A stretch of 64,000 nt of DNA from Inia geoffrensis (taxonomy: Eukaryota; Chordata; Mammalia; Artiodactyla; Iniidae), in NCBI GenBank assembly GCA_036417435.1, contig CM070900.1, positions 169,002,815 to 169,066,814 of the forward strand, read 5' to 3'. Positions 1 to 11,489 of this stretch are shown here, piece after piece (the stretch's first letter is position 1; each line of letters opens with the position of its first letter). The notes beneath the pieces were generated by a model. The model was not told the DNA's origin. It ran no database searches and saw only the letters and a list, made by a program, of their open reading frames with translations. The position numbers and the translations under genes are program-made.

Positions 1-1484
1 TTGAGAAAACATAATGAAATAATTTATCAGACTTCACAACTTTGGTTAGCATGCTTATAATTTTCTGGAATGAATTAGTTTTTCCACACACAGGATACAT
101 GTACTTCTATGCACATGGGTAAGCAGATAGCAAATGACTCCATAAAATGTGCTTGTAGTTGAGCAATGAGGACAGAGTGTATCTCCTGTTGACACAGTTA
201 GTCATTTTGCTTTTCATGTGGCATCTGGATCCTCATCTGTTTTATTCCATTTTTATTTTAGGGAACAAACTATAACCATGAGTACATTTTCAGTACAAGT
301 TGTCACAGAGTTGTAGAATTTTACAGCTGGGAGAAACCTGAGAGATTAGCACATTTAGCACCTTAGGAATTTCTAGCTGAGATTTTGGCAGGCATAAAGT
401 GAAGGAGCTCCTCAGAAGACTCATACATAAGATGCAAAGACTTGAGTTTTTTCCTGAAAACGCTTTAGAACAGAACTTATATCCATAAAATGTGTACTCC
501 TAACAAGAATATTGATAGGTCCCAGGGGCACCGCTTTTGTTCTTGAGATTCAAGCTCTCACTCCTCATAAGTTCACATCTATTACCATCACTGCTGCTCC
601 TGAGCCCTCCCACGACTCTTCCAATAACAATTCACTGAAACTTAACGTGAGGGTCCTTCCTGTGCACGCATACATTTAGAACTAATGCTATGCTGCCACA
701 GGGGTGCTCTCTAGTAGCAATGGTAACCGCAGCTCATACCCAGAAAGTGGTAGCTCAGGTATTCGATTTAGGTGGATATTTACAGAGAAGAAATTTGGAA
801 AACTATATTTTTCAATGCTTTAGTCCTCATAAATGATATCAATCAAGCCATTGCAGCTATGCCAGCACCTTGCTGAGTAGACATTAGGATTTAACAGTTG
901 GTTATAAGAAGAGTTAATGGGTTAGATCAGATAAGCAGTTTTATAAGGGGTCTGAAAAGAGTCATTTTCCTTTTCACTTATCTAATTTGCACGCAACAGC
1001 GTAGGGCAGTTTCTTAGCATCGAACCAATTGAATTTTATAGCAACTTTATTCCCCCAAAGCATGTGATTTTCTCTCATTTAAAAAATCAAAGCTTAGGTG
1101 ACATTTTTTTTTTGAGTATCAGATCATTTCCAGTATGGAACGGCGTATTTCCCAATATTTAAGGGTATTAATGAAGTACTAAAATTAAGAATTGGAAAGT
1201 GATTATATAACTGAAGTGAAATAAGGAGAGAAGTGAGAACAGGAAGGGTTATTGGACAACAAGGGGTAATAGGATTGTAGGTGCTGATGGGTTTTAGTGA
1301 TTTTTAAAAATAGAGTAGGAGGGCTTAAATGAGAAAGAGTTGGGATTGGGGATGGGCACTAGACTGAGGGTGTGATGCTTGAGGCAGGTTATAGGTGGAA
1401 CATTAGTTGTGGGGGTTCAAGGTTAGCATATAGGAATAAATAGCTGATGCAGCATAGAAAAGGGCATAGAAGGAGAGAAATCGT
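1..1484. other. AT-rich unassigned DNA
   Basis: No coding exon, RNA gene or recognisable transposable element was seen here. Open frames are short and lack any family resemblance. It may hold very old repeat remnants below my recognition limit. Confidence 0.5.
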
Positions 1485-1795
1485 TTCCCACTAGCTATTT
1501 TACATTTGGTAGTATTTATGAGTCCATGCCACTCTCTCACTTTGTCCCAGCTTACCCTTCCCCCTCCCCGTATCCTCAAGTCCATTCTCTATGTCTGCAT
1601 CTTTATTCCTGTCCTGCCCCTAGGTTCTTCAGAACCTCTTTTTTTTTTTTTTTTTTAGAATCCATATATATGTGTTTGCATATGGTATTCGTTTTTCTCT
1701 TTCTGACTTACTTCACTCTGTATGACAGACTCTAGGTCCATCCACCTCACTACAAATAACTCAATTTCATTTATTTTTATGGCTGAGTAGTATTC

Positions 1796-1854
<59 letters not shown>

Positions 1855-3097
1855 ACATCTTCTTTATCCATTCATCTGTCAATGGACACTTAGGTTGCTT
1901 CCATGTCTTGGCTATTGTAAATAGTACTGCAATGAACATTGCAGTACACGACTCTTTTTGAATTATGGTTTTCACAGGGTATATGCCCAGTAGTGGGATT
2001 GCTGGGTCAGATGGTAGTTCTATTTTTAGTTTTTTAAGGAACCTCCATACTGTTCTCCATAGTGGCTGTATCAATTTACATTCCCACCAACAGCGCAAGA
2101 GGGTTCCCTTTTCTCCACACCCTCTCCAGCACTCACTGTTTGTAGATTTTTTGATGATGGCCCTTCTGACTGGTGTGAGATGATACCTCATTGTAGTTTT
2201 GATTTGCATTTCTCTAATGATTAGTGATGTTGAGCATTCTTTCATGTGTTTGTTGGCAATCTGTATATCTTCTTTGGAGAAATGTCTATTTAGGTCTTCT
2301 GCCATTTTTGGATTGGGTTGTTTTTTTGAAATTGAAGCTGCATGAGGTACTTATAAGTTTTGGAGGTTAATCCTTTGCAGTTGCTTCATTTGAAAATATT
2401 TCCTCCCATTCTGAGGGTTATCTTTTCATCTTGTTTATGGTTTCCTTTACTGTGCAAAAGCTTTTAAGTTTCATTAGGTCCCGTTTATTTTTGTTTTTAT
2501 TTCCATTTCTCTAAGAGGTGGGTCAAAAGGATTTTGCTGTGATTTATGTCATAGAGTGTTCTGCCTATGTTTTCCTCTTAGAGTTTGATAGTGTCTGGCC
2601 TTACATTTAGGTCTTTAATCCATTTTGAGTTTATTTTTGTGTATGGTGTTAGGGAGTGTTCTAATTTCATTCTTTTACATGTAGCTCTCCAGTTTTCCCA
2701 GCACCACTTATTGAAGAGGCTGTCTTTTCTCCATTGTATATTCCTGCTTCCTTTATCAAAAATAAGGTGACCATACGTGTGTGGGGTTATCTCTGGTCTT
2801 TCTATCCTGTTCCATTGACCTATATTTCTGTTTTTGTGCTGGTACCATACTGTCTTGATTACTGTAGCTTTGTAGTATAGTCTGAAGTCCTGAAGCCTGA
2901 TTCCTCCAGCTCCATTTTTCTTTCTAAAAATTGCTTTGGCTATTTGGGGTCTTTTGTGTTTCCATGCAAAGTGTGAAATTTTTAGTTCTAGTTCTGTGAA
3001 AAATGCCATTGGTAGTTTGATAGGGATTGCTCTGAATCTGTAGATTGCTTTGGGTAGTATAGTCATTTTCACAGTGTTGATTCTTCCAATGCAAGAA
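1485..3097 (-). mobile_element. Truncated L1 LINE (ORF2 C-terminal half and part of 3'UTR)
   Basis: Read on the minus strand this is the last part of L1 ORF2 followed by 3'UTR. Two long open stretches remain: 3072 to 2578 (after the RT domain, with the '[15 protein letters not shown]' type signature) and 2305 to 1655. The latter holds the C-terminal CCHC region '[18 protein letters not shown]' and 'TMEYYSAIK'. A frameshift between about 2310 and 2577 breaks the protein. The element is truncated at both ends: the 5' part upstream of 3097 is missing. The 3' part stops at about 1485 inside the 3'UTR, without the poly(A) end seen in the full-length copy at 46378-53730. No target duplication was found, so a later deletion probably removed the 3' end. 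Confidence 0.93.
1801..1850. repeat. (TA)25 microsatellite inside L1 ORF2
   Basis: A perfect alternating TA tract of 50 bases. On the minus strand it lies in the L1 ORF2 frame between 'KKMWHIYIY' and 'TMEYYSAIK', so it reads as Ile-Tyr repeats. It must have grown from the short TATA tract normally encoding this part of ORF2. It is self-complementary and likely length-polymorphic. Confidence 0.97.
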
Positions 3098-3925
3098 GAA
3101 ATGGGGGCGTTTTAAGTGGGAGGAAGAGACGGCATTGAGGTAGAGATAGGCACCTGTATTGTAAATATAAATGTGTGATCATGGGTGTGAAATGCACAGG
3201 ACACTATTTTTAAATCATATGAAGCAAATGGTGTTGAACAGAATGTAAGAGTGCTTGCTTTCCCTATCTTTCCTTTTCTAATCTTTTCATCCTAACTGCT
3301 TTCATCTCTTAGACCCCATTCCACTTGCAGTGTGAAAATGTTTGCAACTAGTAAAAGCTCTGCCATTGCACACTTGAGAGCTTGACCTTGCTCTCAGGCT
3401 ACTTTCTGAAATGCCCTTGTTTCTCTGTGAGCCTTCTACTCCCTGTGCAGAAGTTAAAGGTGCATTTGATCATTCTCAACATGTATGTCTTTTGTGCAGT
3501 TTCATGGTGGGAAAGTCTATTGCTCTTAATAGTTTTACTTCCCAGGGTAGTTCTACTTTTTCTCCTTCAAATACATTGCCTCCTAATCTTTTGAGCATAG
3601 AGAGAAAAAGATAATATATGAGCTATAAATATATTCAGACAAACCAGGTTGCTTATCTTCAGACTGAACATGCTGTTTTATTCCTACTACAAACTATTGG
3701 GGGAAAAAATGGTGTGATGTGGGTCAGTATTTATTCACAACTAAATTAGGAGGATTAGAAATTTTTTAAAGTAAACCTTAGGGGGTTGTAAAAATCCAAA
3801 CTAAAATATATTCTAATGAATTTGGGATCTTTGCAACGTTTGAGCTTGCTTATTAAAAATAAACAGTGATACAATTAATCTCAGCTTTGATCCACTGAGG
3901 AATATATTTAATTTGGTTAAGACAC
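3098..3925. other. Unassigned DNA between two L1 fragments
   Basis: No recognisable repeat or exon. Short overlapping frames near 3382-3614 have no family resemblance and low-complexity composition. Confidence 0.45.
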
Positions 3926-3935
3926 ATATATTTTA

Positions 3936-4017
3936 TTTATTTTATTTTATTTTTTAACATCTTTATTGGAGTATAATTTCTTTGCAATGTTGTGTTAGTT
4001 TCTGCTGTATAAGATGT
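3936..4017 (-). mobile_element. Very short 5'-truncated L1 insertion
   Basis: On the minus strand this is only the last ~55 bases of L1 (ending in the 'ctccaataaag' type terminus) plus an A-rich tail, which appears as TTTTATTTTATTTTA on the plus strand. It is flanked by the direct repeat 'atatatttta' at 3926-3935 and 4018-4027, consistent with a target-site duplication. Reverse transcription therefore stopped almost at once. Confidence 0.75.
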
Positions 4018-4027
4018 ATATATTTTA

Positions 4028-6849
4028 ATAGTGATGGTTTGGGTTACTCAGAATGGGAGAAGATAAAGCATTAAATTCCATTGCATAGCTTTAACTAGCT
4101 TACACAATTCAGTGTTTCATTTTCAGAGCCCTCTGTGATAGAACTATCCACTGAACAATTTCCTACACTATCAGCCTCACCTGTCCCAGGTTTAGAGCAA
4201 CCACTTTTGCATGTGCTCCACCCAGCCCCCTCACTGGTGACCAATTTCACACTAGCAAAAAGCAATGGCACCTTGTCTCAGGGTTGCACTACACTAGGGC
4301 TGCCCTGTTGCTGTTCAAGTAAGACACCAAGACACCAAGAATCACACTGGGTATCTTTGCACGTCCAACCCAAAAGTGTAGGGAGTTACCCATAGAGAGA
4401 ATCTTAGACAGGAGTTCGCACCTTATTTTCTCCCTTCTTTCTACTGGACAGCCCTGTCCTGAGAATCAATATTTTATATGGTTCTCAGAAGACAGGCCAT
4501 GAAAATATGCCACTCAACTCTCCTGCTGTAGGAAGCATGACTGACATGGACCCAGCTGCTATGCTGGGATTCACCACCACATTCATTGCCCCGACCACGC
4601 CTTCCATAGGATGCTTTCAGCCAAAGGCAGAGGACAGCAGAGATAGTAAGGCAGACCCATTCTTGCAGATGTAAGATGCTGGACTCCTTTTGTAGGTGAT
4701 ATTGGCTCCAGGGCTACTCATCTGCCTGGACAAATCTTCCTTTGAAATGCATTACAATCTGAGGCTCTGCCTATCCTCTTTTGGCTCCTTCACAGCAGTC
4801 AGACCTGCAACCTGGTCTGATGGCCCTGCCACCCCGTTCAAGTCCCTCCCCTTTCCCCCCCACAGTCCTTTACCTCAGCAAATCTCCTGTACCTCTATAG
4901 TTACATCTCAGTGTCTGCCTGGCAGAGAACCTGAACTAACCTAAGTAGTACTAGGAATAATTAGTCCAAGAATACAGACAGAAAGAAGGAAACTTAGGAC
5001 TGGCTTAATTCTCACCCAGCAGGCCAAGACAACACTGCCCTGAAGAGCAGCGGGGCACAGATAATGCCTGGCACAAGTGGTGACCTGATTGCTAAAGATT
5101 TCACTCTTGATGACCTAGTAAAATGCCCACCTGGAGAGAAATATCTCAGGTGCAATGATCCAGGTATTTCAAATATATCGAGGGAATGATGCCTGCAGAA
5201 ACAGAGGCATTAACTGGTTATTAAAGAGTTTTTTGACACCTTGCAGAGAGATAATGAGAGAAAAAGAGTGGTTAAGAAACTGCTAATGGCTGTGAGAGCC
5301 AGAAGGCCTCTGGTAGTTTATAAAGAGGCCCTAATCTCCTATAGTAGATATGTTTTTTCACAGCTAAAAAGAGGATGAAAATTGACATTTAGAGGCACAG
5401 AGCTCAGAGATGTCAGAATGCTTAGCCAAGGCAGATCAGTTACATTAAGGTCAGGGTTCTGCTTGGAAGAACCCCATACCCTGAAACACAAGATGAGAAC
5501 ATCTGGAGAAGTGCCCTTGAAGATGTTGATTTTTCAGGCACGTATGAACTTCCAAGCCTTCAGAGTTAGCCTTTCCTCCCCTAATAAGAGATAGCACTCC
5601 CACTATATTGAAAGATGCTGCAGAGACCTGACCCTGACCAGGCAAGAAGAGAGGCCTCAGATGATGCTTTCTCCTCCTCTCCTGTCCCTGAAAATACATT
5701 TAATTGTCATTCTTGGCAGTTGGAAAACACACACACATAAGTTCCCTGTTCTATTGGTGCTGGCATAAGGAAGAAGGCCAAATACAACACAATAATTAGG
5801 GTGAGGCCACAACATATGCCACCTGTCGACATGCCAGGCCTGATAAGTTTGGATACAGGCCATACACTGAAGGAGTTACAAGAAGTAGCTTGTAGGTACT
5901 GGTAAAAGGCAGAGGGTTAGCTCTGAACCTGGATATCAAGGATGATTGATCAAGCAGGCTACTGGCACAGCAGACTAGAAATATGAGAATTTTCTTAAGA
6001 CATGAGATTAAACACTCTGGTCAGGACCCCAGAGGATGGGCTAACTCACTGCTAGGTTGGCACTTAAAAGGTTAGAAAAAGTGATAGCCAAGCTTCAGAG
6101 AAGTGGAAATGTCTGAGTTTGCTCTGGCAGCTGGTAAAGTGAGGGATACAGCAGCAGATAGAGCATCAGAGAAGGATACAGTAGGGAAAATGGTCAGGAC
6201 TGAAAGGATCTGTTATGTAATGCCAGAGGACCTGCCAGATAGGACAGTCCACAGAACACAACATTAGGAATGTATTGATGAGAGGAGCTCCTGCATCTTG
6301 AAAAAGTTGAATGATGGCTGTCCTCTTTAGGACATGGCTGATGGTATAAGAGGCAACAACAGAATCACAGAGTGGGGCTCATTTATATCCCCGGGAATAA
6401 TGACCCCTCAATGTACTAGAGACCAGATGGCAGTGCTTAACAGGAGGAAGCCAGGATGCCTAATTAGCGTAATGACTAGCAAGATGGAAGCACAGCTGAG
6501 GAGCTTTGGTCCCCATGGAGTTGGGTGATAGGTAAAAGAGCATGATAACCCTAAGCATAAAATAGGCAACTGATGAGGGTTCTGTTTGATATATAAACCC
6601 CAAAAGACAAAAATAAATGAACAGAGGCAGAAGGTGGTTGTTTCAATAGTTACATTCCCTTGCATATTTTCCAGACTTGAGCCAATTTCCTAGTCCAGAA
6701 CCCTTTGCCTAAAGAGCACTTTCTACAACAGGTTACTAAAAAGAAGGACTCTGCAACATTGAGGCAAATGTATATTGTAGCAATTACCCCAGTCTTTCCC
6801 CAAAGAGATCTGTAAACTACCATTTACTCAGCTGATTTTACACAGGCTC
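4028..6849. other. Unassigned, less AT-rich region; possible decayed ERV internal sequence
   Basis: Base composition is more balanced than the flanks and many short frames exist, none recognisable. The segment 5683-5780 is clearly homologous to 7003-7100, which lies just upstream of recognisable retroviral reverse transcriptase remains. That suggests at least part of this stretch belongs to the same old provirus or to a second copy. No LTR pair was found. The assignment is an inference. Confidence 0.35.
5683..5780 (+). repeat. Diverged direct repeat, copy A
   Basis: About 98 bases aligning with 7003-7100 with one small gap. Shared blocks include 'attcttggcagttgg', 'tattggtgctggcata' and 'gaaggcca'. 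Similarity fades upstream and downstream. The two copies lie 1320 bases apart in the same orientation. Confidence 0.85.
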
Positions 6850-6850
6850 T

Positions 6851-7883
6851 ATGTTGGTATTAATATCTGGAGACCCAAAACATCACCATGGTCTCCTTTT
6901 CAGAGGAGTTTCCATGGACCAGATAATAAATAGAGTCCTGGCTAAACTCCAGATCACAGTGGGCCCAATGGGTAAGAATGAGAACCCAGAGGTCATGTCC
7001 CATGTCCCTGCAAATATATTTGAATGGCTATTCTTGGCAGTTGGAGAAAACACCCACATTGGTTTCTTGTTGTATTGGTGCTGGCATAGTAAAGAAGGCC
7101 AGAGGCAAATCTCTAAAACTTCCCCCATTCTGGCTAAGATAATAAATCAAAGAAAATACTGTGTGCCCAGAGAAATGGCAAAAATTAATACTGCCATTAA
7201 AGACCTGCATGAAGTCCCAGGGGTGGCTCCTATCACATCTCCTTTTAATTCACAAGATTGGCCTGCACAGAAGCAACCAACTGTAGATGGGTGCAGACTT
7301 AACAAGTAGTATTCCTGACCGTAGCTGTTGTGCCTAAGGTGGTACTACTGATGAAGCATATTATATAAATTCTCACTTATACAGCATGCAGCATTCATGT
7401 AGTGAATGCATCATTTTCTATTCCCATCAGAAAATTGGATCAGAAACAGATCACATTCACATGGGATGACAGAAATATTCACTTACAGTTCTGTCTTATG
7501 GGTATGTAATATCTCCTGCCATCTGTCATAACATAATCCAAAGATGTCTCAACTGCCTTCATGTCTCCCAGGACATCACACTGCTCCACTGTATCAAAGA
7601 CATCATGCTATTGGTTGATGAACTAAAGGCTGGTCATGAACTAGTTCATTGGTATGAACTAAAGGCTGCAAGCATATTGGAGGGCTTGTCAATACAGCTG
7701 GGCTTCAGAGGATGGGAGATAAACCCTCTGAAAATTCATGACTTAGAAATTTCAGTGAAATTTCTAAGTATCAAGTGCTTGCTGGAGTATCTATTGAAAG
7801 ACTTCTTTCCATGGATTTCTCATATTTCTACATTTCTTACATGCAGAGGCAATGACAGCCCTTCTTCCAGACTCATTTTTTAA
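6851..7883 (+). pseudogene. Endogenous retrovirus pol remnant (reverse transcriptase region)
   Basis: This is a decayed pol fragment. The frame at 6851-7309 ends with 'ITSPFNSQDWPAQK', typical of the start of a retroviral RT palm/fingers region. After a broken stretch, 7432-7500 and 7560-7620 match the core RT region in other frames. The position of the catalytic YxDD box reads 'CIKDIML', so both the Tyr and the first Asp are lost. The frame at 7605-7883 continues with 'RGWEINPLKI' and 'VKFLSIK', matching the RT thumb/connection part. Stops and frameshifts make it certainly non-functional. Retroviral class cannot be set from this fragment, and no flanking LTRs were found. The repeated block 7003-7100 has a copy at 5683-5780. 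Confidence 0.72.
7003..7100 (+). repeat. Diverged direct repeat, copy B
   Basis: Partner of 5683-5780. This copy lies inside the open frame leading into the retroviral RT remnant, so it is probably the native position and copy A the displaced or second-element one. Confidence 0.85.
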
Positions 7884-8707
7884 GAATGTTTGTAAAGGAA
7901 CTAGCCTTGGAATACAAAGGAAGTGTGTCCCTCCACAGAAAAGGGCAGTTTTGTTTACTGCCCAGTAAAATAAAAAGAATGCCTCCACCTGGGACAAAGC
8001 TCAGTTGTACTGTAAAACATTTGGGTCCCTAAGCACATGTGAAAATGCTAATGTACAGCATCCACCTGGGTTTTTCTGAATCGTCCCTGTGGCTCTTGGG
8101 CTATTTCCTGTGCCATAAACATAACATTCTGCATATATGATGCAGGAATCTCATGTCTTCTGCCAACATCTATGCAGTTGTGGCAAGCTATCTTTTAGCT
8201 GGCAAGTAGGATAAAATCTCAGACCCTTCACAGATTCTTGATAGTTTTTGGTGAGGTGAATGGAATGGTGTCAGAAACATAGCTCTGGAAGAGAAAGGAT
8301 GAGGACCTTGTAGATCAAGATATGAAATATGATATCATGGAATATGGGAAGATTCCTGGTGTCTGGTCACAGATGCTTTCCTCCAAGTGGTAGGTAAGGG
8401 AGGGAAGTTAGTGTCTCCTGCTCTTCTGACAGGTAATGAATTTCTACAAGATGAGTGGCTAGAAGAGGGATTTAAAAAATGCCCTCCTAGTGATCTGGCT
8501 GTTGCTAATTCTCCTATGGATGAGAAGAAGGAGTGTTATCACGGCAAAAGTCATGGGGCTGGAGCTGATGAAATCAAAGGTTTCAGCAATAAGAATATAG
8601 AGCCACCCCTTTGTTTCTATCTCGTTGCAGCTTCTGGAAATTTTTGTCAGGGATGCACTCCTAATAGGCTACTCTGATTAACCTGGCCGATGGGCTGGGA
8701 GTAAATG
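7884..8707. other. Unassigned DNA between ERV remnant and mariner
   Basis: It may contain further provirus sequence, but no motif was recognised. A frame of 96 codons at 8387-8677 has no recognisable domain. Confidence 0.35.
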
Positions 8708-9762
8708 CTGACATACTCAAAATATCCAAATCAAGTGCTGAAAATCATTTGCACCAGCTTGGTTATGTTCATTGCTTCGATGTTTGGGTTCCACGTAAGT
8801 TAAGCGAAAAAAACCTTGACCGTATTTCCGCATGCGATTCTCTACTTAGATGTAACGAAAACATTCTGTTTTTAAAACAAATTGTGACGGGCAATGAAAA
8901 GTGGATACAGTACAACAATGCGGAATGGAAGAGACTGTGGGGCAAGAGAAATGAACCACCACCGACCACACCAAAGGCCAGTCTTCATCCAAAGAAGGTG
9001 ATGTTGTGTATATGATGGATTGGAAGGGAGTCCTCTATTATGAGCTCCTTCCGGAAAACCAAACGATTAATTCCAACAAATGCTGTTCCCAATTAGACCA
9101 ACTGAAAGCAGCACTCGATGAAAACCGTCCAGAATTAGTCAACAGAAAACACATAATCTTTCATCAGGATAATGCAAGACCACATGTTTCTTTGATGACC
9201 AGACAAAAACAGCTGGCTGGGAAGTTCTGATTCATCCACCGTATTCACCAGACATTGCACCTTTGGATTTCCATTTATTTCGGTCTTTACAAAATTCTCT
9301 TAATGGAAAAAAATTTCAATTCCCTGAAAGACTGTAAAAGGCACCTGGGACAGTTCTTTGCTCAAAAAGATAATATGTTTTGGGAAGATGGAATTATGAA
9401 GTTGCCTGAAAAATGGCAGAAGGTAGTGGAACAAAAGGGTGAATTCGTTGTTCAATAAAGTTCTTGGTGAAAATGGAAAATGTGTCTTTTACTTTTACTT
9501 AAAAACTGAAGGCACGGGGCTTCCCTGGTGGTGCAGTGGTTGAGAGTCCGCCTGCCGATGCAGGGGACACGGGTTCGTGCCCCAGTCGGGGAAGATCCCA
9601 CATGCTGCTGAGCGGCTAGGCCCGTGAGCCATGGCCGCTGAGCCTGCACGTCCAGAGCCTGTGCTCCGCAGCGGGAGAGGCCACAACGGTGAGAGGCCTG
9701 CGTACCACAAAACAAACAAACAAACAAACAAAAAACTGAAGGCACTTTTTGGCCAACCCACT
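8708..9762 (+). pseudogene. Tc1/mariner-family transposon with dead transposase
   Basis: A 5'-truncated mariner copy encoding about the last two thirds of a D,D34D transposase and the 3' terminal inverted repeat (ending 'ctttttggccaaccca' at 9745-9760, followed by TA). Frame 8749-9015 holds the linker and the first catalytic motif, read as 'VTGNEKW'. The Asp normally found there is Asn (codon 8893-8895). The frame then shifts to 9006-9230 with 'HQDNARPH' (second Asp kept). It shifts again so that '[15 protein letters not shown]' at about 9238-9282 carries the third Asp. A further frame at 9255-9458 ends 'IMKLPEKWQKVVEQ'. It most resembles the irritans-type mariners known in cetartiodactyls. 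A CHR SINE interrupts the 3' end. The helix-turn-helix N-terminus and 5' repeat are missing. Confidence 0.92.
9516..9730 (+). mobile_element. CHR-type SINE inserted in mariner
   Basis: A tRNA-Glu-derived SINE with pol III A box ('tggtgcagtggttgag') and B box ('gggttcgtgcccc') in the head. It ends in a (CAAA)n-type tail. It is flanked by the perfect 15-bp target duplication 'aaaaactgaaggcac' at 9501-9515 and 9731-9745. The duplicated bases are mariner sequence, so the SINE inserted after the mariner. It is the short form, ending at the 'gaggcctgcgtaccac' type terminus. Confidence 0.97.
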
Positions 9763-10894
9763 ACTAGGGATTACAGACATCTCATTGACTTGCAAAAAAG
9801 CGTGTGTTGGCCAATTCTATCACTCATAACAAACCTGGTCAGTGAGTTGAGGCTGGACTGTAAGCCTTCCATAATCAAGATTGTGTCATCGATAACTTTA
9901 GTTAAAATAAGGGACAGCATTCATACCACTTTTTCTAAAGGCATGACTCCCAGCATAGAGAAACCTGTTCAAGGAGTGTGCATAAACTACAAGTCATTTA
10001 TTTCTTCAGGAACCTTCAGCTAGTTGCCAAGTGCAGCATCATTTTGGAAAGCCCTCCACGACCCACTACTTAAGTGTGTAAGCTTCCTGAGGAGAGAGAT
10101 TTATGTTAGCTTCTCCACTGAAATATTGAAACATCCAGCACATTATCTCATAAATATTAGTCTACAATATATAATTGTTGAATGGATGTACAATACTATA
10201 ATATGTGTTTACTAAAAGTACAAGGAAGATGTTTTACTAATTGGTAATGATGAGAAAAAAATGGGACTGGCCCCAAATTTCATCCAGTTGAATGGAAAGA
10301 ATTAGATCCACAGCACTTGTTTGAATGGATACTAGAGAAAAAGAATAAAGTTCATTGTTGATTATGCTCCATGAGTCTGGCTTATTACATGGACAGGTTA
10401 TGATGGTCATAATAAACTGCAGACATTTACTGAGTATCTAGAATGTTCCATCACTTGGCTGGTTGCTGGGAAACAAGTAAACGTCATAGGTGATAATGAT
10501 TGCAAAGCTTCAGCAAAGGAAGTTGGTATCAAGGGGCTAAGTTGAGAACAGAAACATACAAACAGAAGTATAATGAAAATTGAATGGCACATAACAGAGA
10601 TTTAAAAAAAAAAAAAGTTTCTCAAGAGATACAGGATAAATGAGAAACTTCCATTTCAAGAATGACAATTAGACAATGAAACTGCCATGTTAAACTGAAA
10701 AAAAAAATCCAAATGACCCAATTCAAATTGGAACAAAGTTAAGAAATGCAATTTTCCCTGAAACAGCAGTTTACTGTAATGACTAAACCTTCAGAGACCT
10801 GAACCCAGGGCAGTGGCCAGGGGTGGCAGACAATGTATTTTCCCACTCTTCATAAATGGGTAACCACAGGGTAAATCTGAAGTATGTTGGAAAG
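9763..10894. other. Mostly unassigned DNA with a faint L2 tail
   Basis: Apart from the L2-like stretch at 10040-10195, nothing was recognised. Two poly(A) runs near 10600 and 10700 have no element attached that I could identify. Confidence 0.4.
10040..10195 (+). repeat. L2 LINE 3' end (old)
   Basis: Order of motifs matches the L2 3' end: 'gtaagcttcctgag', a 'cagcacatta' block, 'ataaatatta' and 'ttgttgaatgga'. It is strongly diverged. Confidence 0.55.
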
Positions 10895-11319
10895 TGTATT
10901 AGTTTGCTAGGGCTGCTGCAGCAAAGCTTCACAAACTGGGTAAGTAATACAACAGAAATTTATTTTCTCACATATCTGAAGGCTAGAAATCTAAAATCAA
11001 GGAGCTGGCTGGCAAAGTTGTTCCTTCTGAGGGCTGTGAGGAAAGAATCTGTTTCAGGCTTCTTGCCTTGGCTTGTAGATGACCATCTTCTCCCTGGATT
11101 TTTTCCATTATTTTCCCTTTATGCATGCCGATCTCTGTGCCCAAATTTTCCCTTTGTATAAAGACTCCAGTTATATTGGATTAGGGTCTACCCTCAAAAA
11201 TCTCATTTTAACTAATTATATCTACAATGACCCTATTCCAAATAAAGTCACATGATGAGGTACTGAAGGCTAGGGCTTTAAATTGTGAATTTTTGAGGGT
11301 CACAATTCAACACATAACA
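10895..11319 (-). mobile_element. MLT1-type MaLR solo LTR
   Basis: The whole LTR reads in reverse: left end 'tgtattagtttgctagggct', right end 'acaattcaacacataaca', so it has TG...CA termini on both strands. Flanking 5-mers are 'gaaag' and 'gatag', a target duplication with one mismatch. Length about 425 bp. No internal sequence is adjacent, so it is a solo LTR from an ERVL-MaLR element. Confidence 0.88.
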
Positions 11320-11489
11320 GATAGATTGGATATTCTGAAGTTCAAAATTAAAGTCTAAATGGATATATTGCAAGGTAATATTTGGGAATAGAAATATCTA
11401 CTAAATATAAAACTAATAATATAACATGATCTTGAGCTACGTTGGCAAGATTCTTGTAGGATATTAGTAGACTGATACCACAGTAACTA

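Noticed and set aside
4135..4395. 86-codon frame as a host exon
   Set aside because: No domain resemblance and no splice-site arrangement that I could support.
7619..7668. Repeated 'tgaactaaaggctg' 36 bases apart as a tandem duplication
   Set aside because: Only 14 bases repeat and the flanks do not match; too short to support a duplication in the RT remnant.
9516..9590. tRNA-like head of the SINEs as a functional tRNA gene
   Set aside because: A and B boxes exist but the cloverleaf is not kept and the sequence continues into a SINE body and tail.
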